From Symbiodinium natans (Eukaryota; Sar; Dinophyceae; Suessiales; Symbiodiniaceae), in contig CAJNDS010002223.1 of NCBI GenBank assembly GCA_905221605.1, forward strand, positions 328,567 to 392,566: a stretch of DNA of 64,000 bases, read 5' to 3'. Below, piece after piece: positions 32,217-42,564 of the stretch. The first letter of the stretch is position 1. The number at the start of each line of letters is the position of its first letter. A program made the position numbers and the translations under genes. The notes under the pieces are model-generated. The model ran no database searches. It was given only the letters and a program-made list of their open reading frames with translations, and had not been told where the DNA came from.

Positions 32217-34918
32217 GTGTGCTTCTTGCGAAAGATGGACTGCTGAGTGCCCTGAACCATTAGCAAGGCTTTGGACTTCGTTGGATTGACTTCCAGCCCC
32301 ACGTCCTCAAGAGACTGAAAGAGAGCCTCTATTCTGAGCAGGACTTTCTGAAGTTCAGGAAAGCTCGAGAAGGTTTCCTGGAGCAGGAAATCGTCTGCAA
32401 AGACTGTTAGGATGTCCCTAGCTTGCTTGCTATCTGGGCCCCATTTCTGCTCCATTCTGCTCATGACTAGAAGTGTTAGCGCAGACCACAATGCCGGGGC
32501 TAGCTTGCAACCTTGTTTGATTCCTGAAGAAGTGGGAACTTGAATCTCTAGTCCACTTGTGCCCATGTTGTAGGAGGTCTCACTGTGTAGTTGAACTACC
32601 AGTTCTTTCGTAACAGGGTCTGTTCCCAGGCGATCCAAGGCAGCTAGCAGCTCATGTCTATTAACAGAATCAAAAGCTTTGCTCAGATCAACCGAAATAG
32701 TAAGTGCCCCTGACAGCTGAGCCTGCCTGGCTCCGCGTTGGGACTTGTGCAGGTCCCTGCGATGCACTTGACGGAGCTGCTGCACGAAATCAAGGTGCTG
32801 ACATGCTTTGGCGATGGCGTCCCGCACCCCCCTCTGCCTAATGTACGCAAATTGAGGCTGAAGTTGTGAGCTCTCCTGCAGTGCTGGTGCAATGCGAGTC
32901 TTCACTGCGCCTGCTAGCACTTTGCCTGGCACGCTGATGACTCCTATGGGCCTCAGGTTTTTCATGGCGGTGGCTGGCTTGCCCGGCTTGGGGATCCATG
33001 CAATGCGAGGGTCCTTTAGATAAGGGGAAATTTCAGAATGGGACACCTCAGAGTTGATTAGACCTGCTATGTGTTCGTGGGCTTCAGGACCTAGACTCTT
33101 CCAAGCTGATACTGGGGCTGAGGTGCTGGGGACTGCTTTCCCCACTGGCACTGTCTTGATTTGTGAGGATACCTGCAAGGCGGTGATCGCTGCTCTGGGC
33201 ACAGCAGCTACTGAGTGCAAAGGAGAACTTTTGGAGAAGATTTGACTCGAGTATTCGCGCATAGTTTTTAGTGAGGCCTCCGTATCAAGCGGCTCACCAG
33301 CTTGATCCCTTAGGTTGACTCTCTGCACTGGGCGCCACGGAGCAAGTTTCCTGAGAGTATGAGCCAGTTTGTGGGATTGTTGCCTTTTATCTTCCTGGGC
33401 TTGTAGAAGCAACTGCTCTTGCTTCTCTAGCTTTCTTTGTTTTTGCTGTTTTTTGAAAGTCCGCGCCTCCTCCTTGATGTCCTCCACAAGCTTCTGGCAT
33501 TCTGAATTATGCTCGGTTCCAGCCCTCTTGTGCGCCTGGATTTGCCGCACTTTCTTCCAGTATTCCTGATGAATAGGACCTGCAACTGGCTGAGACTTGC
33601 GTGGAGGAGGATAGTGCTCAGCTGATACACTAACCATCACTTCATCCAGTTCTTGCCAAGACGGTCTCACTTGCATTGTCCTCACCACTGCTTCCGTCAG
33701 ACGATGTGAGTATGCTTGCCAGTTGTCATCTTTCCGCCGAAAGCTCGCATCCAGGGCTGTGGCATCAAACGGCCGTGGCTTGCTGGGTGTAGGACTGTAA
33801 GGAGGAATGAACAGAGTGGCTCGCACTGGAAAGTGTTTTGATCCATCTCTGTAGGCAGCCACAGGAAAGTTCTTATCCGAGTAGGCCTCCTTGGATCTCC
33901 TCCGAGCATCGTGCAGTCTGACCAGCAAAAAATCGATCGGAGAGAAATATGTGCCATCACTGTTAGCATACGTACTGCGATGGCCAGAAGCCCATGTGTT
34001 CAGCGCAGTTAGTCCACAGGATTTGCAGAGCGAGGGCAGTGTCTTCACATCCGCATTTGCAAACCGTACTCGATGAGGCACACTTGGTCCGATATGAGGA
34101 CGTTCAGTCACCGCATGCGCATTGAAATCCCCAGCCACAATCAAGAAGTCACGTTGTGGGACTCTCTGTATTCGATTTTCGAGCTGTGTCATCACGTCCT
34201 TTCTCCTGCCTCTGTTTTCCGTCTTGGAGAGCTTTGAATCCCAGACGTGCTGGTACAGGTTCAGGAGATGTATTCTGGATCTCTGCCACGGGATCATGAC
34301 GTGCTGCAAATGCCCTGGAACAATGGAAGTGCTGCGAATTTCTGAAAGAAGAGCCAGTGAGCTATGCACCAAGACAACCAGGCCAGCCTTGTGTCTGCTT
34401 GTTGAGCCACAGGTTAGGACTGACCACGGGCCTGAGCTGTAGACCTGGTCCTGCTGCCAATGCGATTCCTGCAGGAAAACGATTTTGATGTTCTTGTACT
34501 CTGTTGTTGCCAAAAGGGCCAGAATCTCGTTCCAAACTCGACTTGTAATTGAGCCTGCGTTCCAAGTAAGGACTTCCATGTCAAATTTGTGATGGATCTG
34601 TCTGTTCGGTTGAAAAGAACGCCTCTCCGCTTTCGCAGGAGTCGCGAATTGTCCTTCATGAGCTCCTAGAGCCTGAGCTGTCAGAAGACGGCCTTTGTAA
34701 AGTGCTGCTCCCTTCGCCAGGGCAACTTTACAAGCTCTTTGGTAGCTTCGCTTGCCGGTTTTGTTCATGGTTAGCTGACTTCGCTGCGCATGCTGCTCAG
34801 CTTCATCGGGGGGCGCTACTTCCCGAAACCCTCGATTCTGATCCATGGCTGGACCCTGGGACTTGGGACCCAGGCACCCAAGAAAGCTCGCTACGGCTAC
34901 GAGAAGTAAAATCCTCAT
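32171..34918 (-). CDS. LINE polyprotein part 1: AP-type endonuclease and reverse transcriptase
   Basis: The start chosen is the first ATG after the GTT array. The open frame runs further upstream only as poly-valine. The N-terminus is basic (K-R-S-Y-Q-R-A-C-K-V-A-L-A-K-G). The endonuclease (EEP fold) runs about residues 114-370: L-T-W-N-A-G, F-L-Q-E-S-H-W, G-D-F-N-A-H, S-P-I-D-F-L-L-V, and a final S-K-H-F-P-V. The reverse transcriptase begins near 639 (I-P-K-P-G-K, L-R-P-I-G-V), with S-V-D-L-S-K-A-F-D, G-I-K-Q-G-C-K-L-A-P and the catalytic F-A-D-D at 840-843. Endonuclease nicks the target and reverse transcriptase copies the LINE RNA there. The frame ends at TAA 32171, and a shift near 32190-32215 continues it. 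Confidence 0.85.
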   Translation of the reverse strand: MRILLLVAVASFLGCLGPKSQGPAMDQNRGFREVAPPDEAEQHAQRSQLTMNKTGKRSYQRACKVALAKGAALYKGRLLTAQALGAHEGQFATPAKAERRSFQPNRQIHHKFDMEVLTWNAGSITSRVWNEILALLATTEYKNIKIVFLQESHWQQDQVYSSGPWSVLTCGSTSRHKAGLVVLVHSSLALLSEIRSTSIVPGHLQHVMIPWQRSRIHLLNLYQHVWDSKLSKTENRGRRKDVMTQLENRIQRVPQRDFLIVAGDFNAHAVTERPHIGPSVPHRVRFANADVKTLPSLCKSCGLTALNTWASGHRSTYANSDGTYFSPIDFLLVRLHDARRRSKEAYSDKNFPVAAYRDGSKHFPVRATLFIPPYSPTPSKPRPFDATALDASFRRKDDNWQAYSHRLTEAVVRTMQVRPSWQELDEVMVSVSAEHYPPPRKSQPVAGPIHQEYWKKVRQIQAHKRAGTEHNSECQKLVEDIKEEARTFKKQQKQRKLEKQEQLLLQAQEDKRQQSHKLAHTLRKLAPWRPVQRVNLRDQAGEPLDTEASLKTMREYSSQIFSKSSPLHSVAAVPRAAITALQVSSQIKTVPVGKAVPSTSAPVSAWKSLGPEAHEHIAGLINSEVSHSEISPYLKDPRIAWIPKPGKPATAMKNLRPIGVISVPGKVLAGAVKTRIAPALQESSQLQPQFAYIRQRGVRDAIAKACQHLDFVQQLRQVHRRDLHKSQRGARQAQLSGALTISVDLSKAFDSVNRHELLAALDRLGTDPVTKELVVQLHSETSYNMGTSGLEIQVPTSSGIKQGCKLAPALWSALTLLVMSRMEQKWGPDSKQARDILTVFADDFLLQETFSSFPELQKVLLRIEALFQSLEDVGLEVNPTKSKALLMVQGTQQSIFRKKHTMRKEKQLHRPSLRT

Positions 34919-34932
34919 CTTGGGCCAGAATC

Positions 34933-35416
<484 letters not shown>

Positions 35417-35437
35417 CGGACGCTCTGTAAACGCGCG

Positions 35438-36032
35438 CGGAGAAGCGTGTTCACGGCACGTGCACTTTTAGGGGGGGTTTCATAAATGCATTTCGCGCGG
35501 CCTGCGTGGGATGGAATACACCTGTCCTAGAACTGAAAGTGCGTGACAACGTTTTTTTTTTTGGATTCTTTTGGGGACGGAACCATGTCAAGTTCCGTCC
35601 AAAATGACCGTTTCGCTCGAGACGTCCTGCCGACGCTTTTTTTGCGTTTTTGTTTTTTTTTTGGTTTTGTGTGCAGGAGGCTGAAAAAAAGATGGTTTGC
35701 GTGGAAAAAAAACAGCAGACTGGCTGACATATAAGCGGTTGTTGCTTTGCTTTGAACACGTACGTACACGTACGTTCTCCAAGACAGGTAAACTTCTTCG
35801 TCACATGTTGCAGGGTGACATCAGCAAGCTGACAGATATTCGAAGCTGCTACATACGTTAAGAAAAAGGCGCAGTCAATACGTAACCCTGAAAAGACACC
35901 AGAAGTAGTCCCCTACTGCAGCCAGCGCCAGCGGTGCATCGATGCCAGAGATGTGCAACACGGTGACGAATCAAAAGGGGACAACTAACTAAACCCTCAT
36001 CCGAGGCTGGCAGCCAAGCGCAAAGAGCGAGT
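35438..36032. other. Unique part of the 1.6-kb module
   Basis: This is gene-free sequence with several T runs (35551-35561, 35638-35662) and a short inverted pair around GGACGGAACCATG / AAGTTCCGTCC (35575-35600). GTACGTACACGTACGT at about 35759-35775 is a stacked ACGT palindrome. No coding is supported. Confidence 0.5.
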
Positions 36033-36800
36033 GATAACACGGACGTAATCATCGTTCGGGCATGGATGCTCTGGCCAATCGCACGCGCTGGAAACACGGA
36101 CGTCATCATCGTGCGGGCATGGATGCGCTGGCCAATCGCACGGACTGGTAACACGGACGTAATCATCGTTCGGGCATGGATGCTCTGGCCAATCGCACGC
36201 ACTGGTAACACGGACGTAATCATCGTTCGGGCATGGATGCTCTGGCCAATCGCACGCACTGGTAACACGGACGTAATCATCGTTCGGGCACGGATGCTCT
36301 GGCCAATCGCACGCACTGGTAACACGGACGTAATCATCGTTCGGGCATGGATGCTCTGGCCAATCGCACGCACTGGAAACACGGACGTAAGCATCGTTCG
36401 GGCATGGATGCTCTGGCCAATCGCACGCACTGGTAACACGGACGTAATCATCGTTCGGGCATGGATGCTCTGGCCAATCGCACGCACTGGTAACACGGAC
36501 GTAATCATCGTTCGGGCATGGATGCTCTGGCCAATCGCACGCACTGGTAACACGGACGTAAGCATCGTTCGGGCATGGATGCTCTGGCCAATCGCACGCA
36601 CTGGTAACACGGACGTAAGCAACGTTCGGGCATGGATGCTCTGGCCAATCGCACGCACTGGAAACACGGACGTCATCATCGTGCGGGCATGGACGCGCTG
36701 GCCAATCGCACGGACTGGTCACACGGACGTAATTAATCATCGTGCGGGCATGGATGCTCTGGCCAATCGCACGGACTGGAAACAGAAACGTAAGCATTTC
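36033..36800. repeat. 57-bp minisatellite, about 13 copies
   Basis: GGCCAATCGCAC recurs every 57 bp 13 times from about 36072 to 36761. Each unit contains CATGGATGCTCTGGCCAAT and AACACGGACGTAA. Because 57 is a multiple of three and the unit lacks stops, both strands are open in long frames (19 residues per unit). The outer units are the most diverged (GCGCTGG for GCTCTGG). There is no sign that the frames are genuine genes. Confidence 0.9.
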
Positions 36801-36998
36801 CGGCATGCCAACCACGCGAAACACCGCAATGCCGGTGTTTTCCGCATGTTAGCGCCGCGAAGCACTGTAAATACCGATGTTTCAGCCACTTACAGAAACG
36901 TGAAAAGTGGACAGCCGGAATCACCGGTGGCAGTGGTGTTTTCGGCATGTGAAGCACACGAAACACTGTAAATACCGATGGAATCGGCATATGCTGAA
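36801..36998. repeat. Degenerate GTAAATACCGATG repeat region
   Basis: Two loose copies of a block with CGAA(A/G)CACTGTAAATACCGATG lie at about 36858-36880 and 36959-36981, mixed with GGTGTTTTCCGCATGT words. Related words occur at 4206-4219 (GCAAATACCGATG) and, reversed, at about 39380-39393, so this is a dispersed repeat family in the window. Confidence 0.55.
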
Positions 36999-37040
36999 CG
37001 CGCGTTTACAGAGCGTCCGAGCCAACAACAACATTGCATT

Positions 37041-37397
37041 GCGTTGCACTCACTGCCAGAATCAGCATGTGGACCTCTGATCACTTTGGATCCTCGGCAC
37101 GTCGGCTACTCTGTATCCGCCTTGGGAGCTCCAGCAGTCTTTGCTAGTTCGTGCTTCACGCCCCTCAGGGCTGCTGAAAGGATTGTTGTGCACAGCTATG
37201 TTCGAGTATGTGGAATGCATCCGCCCCTCGGGGCTGCGATAGCGCTGTGCTGGCTGGGCACCCTACGACCGCTTCCTACTGGCTCACCTGCGCCCGCGAC
37301 TGCTGCAGTGCCGGCTGGCCCCGATGTTGTGTTGCAGGCTAGAGCTGTGCGCTAGCTGAGTTTGGTGTGATTAAGGCGGGCAAGTGTGATTTAGAAG
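37041..37397 (-). repeat. 356-bp repeat, copy 2
   Basis: This is the second copy of the repeat at 28696-29051. On its left a short CAACAACAAC remnant separates it from the 1.6-kb inverted-repeat module. On its right an AAC/AACCACC microsatellite begins at once. The right boundary (GATTTAGAAG) is the same base in both copies. Confidence 0.85.
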
Positions 37398-37540
37398 CAA
37401 CAACAACAACAACAACCACAACAACCACAACAACCACAACAACCACAACCACCCAACAACAACCACAACCACCCAACAACAACCACAACCACCCAACAAC
37501 AACCACAACCACCCAACAACAACAACCACAACCACCCAAC
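37398..37540. repeat. AAC/AACCACC microsatellite
   Basis: CAACAACAACAACAACCACAAC passes into a 22-bp period of CAACAACAACCACAACCACC. It starts at the edge of 356-bp repeat copy 2 and grades into the 8-bp satellite to the right. Confidence 0.9.
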
Positions 37541-38957
37541 AACCAAACAACCAAACCACCCAACAACCAAACAACCAAGCAACCCAACAACCAAACAACC
37601 AAACAACCAAACAACCAAACAACCAAACAACCAAACAACCAAACAACCAGACAACCAGACAACCAAACAACCAGACAACCAAACAGCCAAACAACCAAAC
37701 AACCAAACAACCAAACAACCAAACAACCAAACAACCAAACAGCCAAACAGCCAAACAGCCAAACAGCCAAACAGCCAAACAGCCAAACAGCCAAACAGCC
37801 AAACAGCCAAACAGCCAAACAGCCAAACAGCCAAACAGCCAAACAGCCAAACAGCCAAACAGCCAAACAGCCAAACAGCCAAACAGCCAAACAGCCACAC
37901 AAACAGCCAAACAGCCAAACAGCCAAACAGCCAAACAGCCAAACAGCCAAACAGCCAAACAGCCAAACAGCCAAACAGCCAAACAGCCAAACAGCCAAAC
38001 AGCCAAACAGCCAAACAGCCAAACAGCCAAACAGCCAAACAGCCAAACAGCCAAACAGCCAACCGCCAAACAGCCAAACAGCCAAACAGCCAAACAGCCA
38101 AACAGCCAAACAGCCAAACAGCCAAACAGCCAAACAGCCAAACAGCCAAACAGCCAAACAAAAACAACCAAACAGCCAAACAGCCAAACAGCCAAACAGC
38201 CAAACAGCCAAACAGCCAAACAGCCAAACAGCCAAACAGCCAAACAGCCAAACAGCCAAACAGCCAAACAGCCAAACAGCCAAACAGCCAAACAGCCAAA
38301 CAGCCAAACAGCCAAACAGCCAAACAGCCAAACAGCCAAACAGCCAAACAGCCAAACAGCCAAACAGCCAAACAGCCAAACAGCCAAACAGCCAAACAGC
38401 CAAACAGCCAAACAGCCAAACAGCCAAACAGCCAAACAGCCAAACAGCCAAACAGCCAAACAGCCAAACAGCCAAACAGCCAAACAGCCAAAAAGCCAAA
38501 CAGCCAAACAGCCAAACAGCCAAACAGCCAAACAGCCAAACAGCCAAAGCCAAAAGCCAAACAGCCAAACAGCCACAACAAGCCAGCCAACCAAACAGCC
38601 AAACAGCCAAACAGCAAACAGCCAAACAGCCAAACAGCCAAACAGCCAAACAGCCAAACAGCCAAACAGCCAAACAGCCAAACAGCCAAACAGCCAAACA
38701 GCCAAACAGCCAAACAGCCAAACAGCCAAACAGCCAAACAGCCAAACAGCCAAACAGCCAAACAGCCAAACAGCCAAACAGCCAAACAGCCAAACAGCCA
38801 AAGCCAAACAGCCAAACAGCCAAACAGCCAAACAGCCAAACAGCCAAACAGCCAAACAGCCAAACAGCCAAACAGCCAAACAGCCAAACAGCCAAACAGC
38901 CACACAGCCACACAGCCACACAGCCACACAGCCACACAGCCACACAGCCACACAACC
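37541..38957. repeat. 8-bp satellite (AAACAGCC)n, about 1.4 kb
   Basis: The unit evolves along the array: AAACAACC (to about 37740), with some AGACAACC, then AAACAGCC for over 1 kb, then ACACAGCC (38900-38950). Rare slips (38160-38168, 38548-38558, 38576-38592, 38799-38803) shift the frame. Frames of over 500 codons on both strands (CLAVWLFG or KQPNSQTA repeats) are products of this satellite, not genes. Confidence 0.97.
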
Positions 38958-39038
38958 ACAAACAAACAAACAAACAAACAAACAAACAAACAAACAAACA
39001 AACAAACAAACAAACAAACAAACAAACAACCAAACAAC

Positions 39039-39077
<39 letters not shown>

Positions 39078-39090
39078 ACAAACAAACAAC
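38958..39090. repeat. (CAAA)n then (CAAG)n microsatellite
   Basis: A pure CAAA tract (38958-39028) is followed by AACCAAACAACC and a CAAG tract (about 39039-39076), which ends the long A/C-rich repeat block. Confidence 0.95.
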
Positions 39091-40036
39091 GGGCGCGGGA
39101 ACTGGTGCGTTTTCCGCGCGTGTGCGTGCGCATGTCGAGTGCCATGTTATGGAGTTATGCCAGCATCCTTCGAAATCCTGCCGCCCAAAACCCTTTCCGG
39201 AGCCGCTGATGCTGCTGATGCTCGCTTGCAAAGAGAAACGAAGCCTCGATGATGCGCACCCTGGCCCCCCGCCCGGCCGCGCATCATGAGCATCAGCGGC
39301 TCCGGCCTCCAGGCATGCATGGCTTATAGGGGCATATGCCGGCCTCAAAACGGAAATGTCCGTAACAGCACGAAAACCACGGTATTTACAGCGATTTCTG
39401 TGTTTTCCAAGCTCTCAGCCGCATCCGAAACCCAAAACCCAACCCGCTGATGCTCATGATGCGCGCTCTTGTGGGGGTCCTTTCAGTGGCCAATGCCACC
39501 CAAAAAACATCAGCAACGCGTATTTGGCCAAAGTTGAAAAAGAGAGTCGATGATGCTCTCCGGGGTCGTTTTTGGGACCCCCCAAAAAAATGCGTCCAGG
39601 AGCCCAAATTCGGTGGGAAATAGCGCGTTTTTCGCGATAAAAATTGTACCTGAAAATTGATGCCCTTCGGGAGCCGCATTTGGAGCCGGATGTTGGGGAG
39701 CCAACCGGGTCGGCGGCTTAACCCCCCCCCCCGTCATAGCTAAAGCTGGGGCTGGCGCCTAACGGCGTCGGACCACGGGCGTGCCCGGATTTAAGAGCCT
39801 CCGGCTCAAGCCGCCGACCCCGCTGGAGCATAGTTGAAAGGTTTAAACGCGCTCGTCAGCTCAAAGGATGCCAAAAGTTGATTTGCTTGAGCCTCTGTGA
39901 AACGTGGGGGGGGGGGGGGGTAGGGGGTAGGACCCAAACAGGAGCTGAAGCCAGCTTGAAGGAGAGCGTAGGGGGCTGGGTGGGTTTTTTCCCAAAGGAC
40001 CCCTATGTCCTGTGCGAAACCGCCTATGGTCCGTGA
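39091..40036. other. Gene-free segment with two inverted repeats
   Basis: A strong hairpin pairs 39197-39213 (CCGGAGCCGCTGATGCT) with 39286-39302. A second, MITE-like, pairs 39707-39719 (GGGTCGGCGGCTT) with 39808-39820. CGCTGATGCTCATGATGCGCG near 39443 repeats the inner part of the first hairpin. There are C and G runs at 39721-39731 and 39906-39920. No coding was recognised. Confidence 0.6.
39707..39820. mobile_element. MITE-like inverted repeat, 114 bp
   Basis: GGGTCGGCGGCTT (39707-39719) is perfectly inverted at 39808-39820. The interior holds CGTGCCCGG and GGCGCC palindromes. No target duplication is evident. Confidence 0.45.
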
Positions 40037-40122
40037 GTTTAGGGTTTAGGGTTTAGGGTTTAGGGTTTAGGGTTTTGGGATTAGAGTTTAGGGTTTAGGG
40101 TTTAGGGTTTAGGGTTTAGGGT
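40037..40122 (+). repeat. Telomere-like tract (TTTAGGG on +)
   Basis: About 12 units with one TTTTGGGA. It is the first tract after the LINE block. Confidence 0.95.
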
Positions 40123-40245
40123 CCGCCGACCCTGGCGGCGTGTTGGATGGTCAAGGAGGTGAGAACCTCTCCTTACCCCCTAAAACGCGGGGGGGGGGGG
40201 GTAGGCGAGGGTACCCGGGCAGCTTTTCCATGGAGGGCCAGGCCA

Positions 40246-40324
40246 CCCTAAACCCTAAACCCTAAACCCTAAACCCTAAACCCTAAACCCTAAACCCTAA
40301 ACCCCAAACCCTAAACCCTAAACC
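40246..40324 (-). repeat. Telomere-like tract (CCCTAAA on +)
   Basis: About 11 units, one of them CCCCAAA. Confidence 0.96.
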
Positions 40325-40447
40325 GGTTGGTGAGTTTCGGGATTGCGGGTTGAGAGGCCCCTTGGTCCCAAGGCATCCATCTGGTGTGCCCGCAAAGCTC
40401 CGGCGACTCCTACAATCATAAGTTCCCCTACTACCCCGTCTGTACTG

Positions 40448-40491
40448 GTTTAGGATTTAGGGTTTAGGGTTTGGGGTTTAGGGTTTAGGGT
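40448..40491 (+). repeat. Telomere-like tract (TTTAGGG on +)
   Basis: Six units with TTTAGGA and TTTGGGG. Confidence 0.92.
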
Positions 40492-40492
40492 C

Positions 40493-40575
40493 CCCCCAGG
40501 TTCCCCTCATAATTCAAGCTATTTCGGGAGGACTAAGCCTAACTAAGGTTATTTACGGGGGGAACCTAGAGGGGG
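40493..40575. mobile_element. MITE-like element E, about 80 bp
   Basis: CCCCCCAGGTTCCCC at the left is inverted as GGGGGGAACCT at the right. It starts directly after a TTTAGGG tract (40448-40491). Confidence 0.45.
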
Positions 40576-40752
40576 GTAGTATAGAGGGGTTGTAAGGGAA
40601 GCCATGATAGAATCATCTTAAGCCCAACAGCTTGTGCCCTGGAGGCTTAGAATGTTGCCGCAAGCGAGGCTTTTGGGCCTTAGGGGGCTTGGGAGCCCAG
40701 GGGGTGTTTCGGAGTTTTGCACGTAAGTCTGCACAACTCCCTCCCCATCCGT

Positions 40753-40775
40753 GGTTTAGGGTTTAGGGTTTAGGG
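40753..40775 (+). repeat. Very short TTTAGGG tract
   Basis: Three perfect units. Confidence 0.85.
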
Positions 40776-41172
40776 ACCGTGGTTTGAAGGCGATGTTCCG
40801 GGTTGGAGGGGTGTCAGGATTCCTGTGCCCCCACGGCTCTTGCCAAGGTTCTGGAGCGGTATGGGGCAAAGCCCCACGGCTTTGTCTTTCTCCTTCTTGT
40901 GGATTTGGGGGTTCTAGGGGGTTCTAGGGCGTTCTACCTTAAATGGCCAAGGCCCTCACCCTGTTTGCCAAGCCAGATTTGTTCATGGGTCTATGCATGT
41001 GGAGTTGTGCGTGCGGTTCTCCATTGGGTTTCGCTGTTGTTGGACTCTTACAAGTCCTTAAGTCCAAGTTAAGCCACGTGAGAATACAGTCCTCAGCCCC
41101 AAGCTCCAAATTTCTTTCAGCCCTGCATCTTGATGCCTCCGCCGCAACACCAAACTCTCCAAAATGCCAAGC

Positions 41173-41290
41173 CCCCTAAACCCTAAACCCTAAACCCTAA
41201 ACCCTAAACCCTAAACCCTAAACCCTATAGCCTAAACCCTAAACCCTAAACCCTAAACCCTAAGCCCTAAACCCTAAACCCTAAACCCTC
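41173..41290 (-). repeat. Telomere-like tract (CCCTAAA on +)
   Basis: About 17 units with CCCTATAG and CCCTAAG. Confidence 0.96.
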
Positions 41291-42105
41291 ATAAGACCTC
41301 AGCTTGGGACCCCAGAAGGAGGCGGATTCATAGCCGTGAAAGGGAACCGCTCAGCGGACACCGGCACCAGAGATTTGCAGGTTCGTTCTCAGATTCTGTG
41401 TTTTGGTTTCGTTGTCATCTGGGTTTCAGAAGGGCTCTGCACCACAGGTCCGGAAATGCGGCCTGCACCCCAGTGAATCCCCTGCCACTCAGGGCACCTG
41501 CTGGTCTCCACAGTGGGGAGCGAATGTCTGGGGCCCAGGGAACGGACAGGCGGCCAGGTTTCGGAACGTTGACGGCGTTTCAGGGGGGTTGGCTCGATTG
41601 ACAGGCGGGGGCCCCCCAAAGTCTTCAAAACAGTGCTGTGTTGCTGCATCGCTACATGAGGTGTACGCGTAGACTTGCCGATGTTGGTTCTCACACTTCA
41701 TTGCGAGAGATTGCACGCTGTTCGCACGTGACCGCATCGCTGGCACAGCCCGATTCCCCAAGCTGCAGCCGCTTTAGAGCATCAGCCGCTTTAGAGCATC
41801 GTTGTTGAGGGGTGAGGGTTAGATGGGAGCTGTTCCAGCCACGCGATCGGGCCAGCCGAGTACTTTTTTAGGGGAGCTGGTGCTGATGAACAGGTGAACC
41901 GGCGGCTGCGTGGGCAGAATGGAATGGGAAATGCCATAGCGGCGGGATCGTTCTGTTTTGGCACCCGCAGAAAGGCGAAAGTGAGTTGCTTGCAAGAGCG
42001 GTGCTTCGCGCTAGCGCCAATGCTCTGTTCTGCCTGCGCAGGCTGGTGCAGCGTCACGAGAGGTAAGACATCACACAGCAGGCAATGAACAAAAAAGAAG
42101 AACAA

Positions 42106-42280
42106 CCCTAAACCCTAGACCCTAAACCCTAAACCCTAAACCCTAAACCCTAGACCCTAGACCCTAGACCCTAAACCCTAAACCCTAAACCCTAAACCCT
42201 AAACCCTAAACCCTAAACCCTAAACCCTAAACCCCAAACCCTAAACCCCAAACCCCAAACCCTAAACCCTCAACCCTAAA
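42106..42280 (-). repeat. Telomere-like tract (CCCTAAA on +)
   Basis: About 25 units with clustered CCCTAGA (left) and CCCCAAA (right) variants. Confidence 0.96.
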
Positions 42281-42379
42281 AGATGCCTTGGGCCAAGGCA
42301 CAGGAGAGGACTGCTCCCGGGCAGCTGATGCCTTCAATTGCGAGGAGTCTTGGGGGGGCCTGTGATGGAGTTGAAAGCA

Positions 42380-42464
42380 TAGGGTTTAGGGTTTAGGGTT
42401 TAGGGTTTAGGGTTTAGGGTTTAGGGTTTAGGGTTTAGGGTTTAGGGTTTAGGGTTTAGGGTTT
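42380..42464 (+). repeat. Telomere-like tract (TTTAGGG on +)
   Basis: Twelve perfect units ending at the left terminus of MITE copy 3. Confidence 0.97.
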
Positions 42465-42564
42465 GATGTTCCCCCTTTTTAGCGAAGAGTCCCTAGTAGG
42501 GATTATAGTTCCCCTGTTTATTAAAATCAGTATTGAGGACGGTTAGTATAAGGGGGAACATCCC
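42465..42564. mobile_element. MITE family A, copy 3 (left end abuts telomere-like tract)
   Basis: GATGTTCCCCC begins directly after a TTTAGGG tract. The right end is complete: GAGGACGGTTAGTATAAGG, then GGGAACATCCC. The interior carries CTAGTAGGGATTATAG and its partial inverse. Confidence 0.75.

Larger units (their letters stand above)
29052..34932 (-). mobile_element. LINE (non-LTR retrotransposon) with C-terminal deubiquitinase-like domain
   Basis: The element reads on the minus strand. The 5' side is at about 34932, where a long CAA (GTT on this strand) array begins. The 3' side is at or near 29052, where a 356-bp repeat begins. The order is basic N-terminal region, endonuclease, reverse transcriptase, thumb/linker, four C2H2/C2HC zinc fingers, peptidase C19, then about 1 kb of 3' UTR with tandem repeats. 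Two frameshifts break what must once have been one ORF. No poly-A tail or target duplication was found, so both ends are approximate. If the 356-bp repeat is its 5' UTR, the element extends to 37397 with an insertion inside it. Confidence 0.8.
35417..37019. mobile_element. 1.6-kb module with perfect 21-bp terminal inverted repeats
   Basis: Positions 35417-35437 (starting CGGACGCTCT) are the exact reverse complement of 36999-37019. The inverted match stops at both ends, so it is 21 bp. The module sits between a CAA array on the left and CCAACAACAACATTGC on the right. In copy 1 of the 356-bp repeat the CAA array leads almost directly into that repeat, so the module looks like an insertion. It carries a 57-bp minisatellite and no transposase, so it would be a non-autonomous DNA-transposon-like element. 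Confidence 0.65.
40325..42105. other. Gene-free segments between tracts
   Basis: Holds MITE element E. 41291-42105 has short frames on both strands without motifs. Confidence 0.45.

Noticed and set aside
36033-36800. CRISPR array
   Set aside because: The 57-bp units are contiguous with no unique spacers, and the context is eukaryotic.
35858-36971. Long frames on both strands (about 270-300 codons) with a 19-residue repeat
   Set aside because: A 57-bp minisatellite without stops explains them on both strands at once.
37339-39348. Very long open frames (up to 669 codons, both strands) with CLAVWLFG or KQPNSQTA repeats
   Set aside because: They are translations of the 8-bp AAACAGCC satellite, whose unit lacks stops. 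All frames look equally 'open' and no start, domain or codon bias supports a gene.
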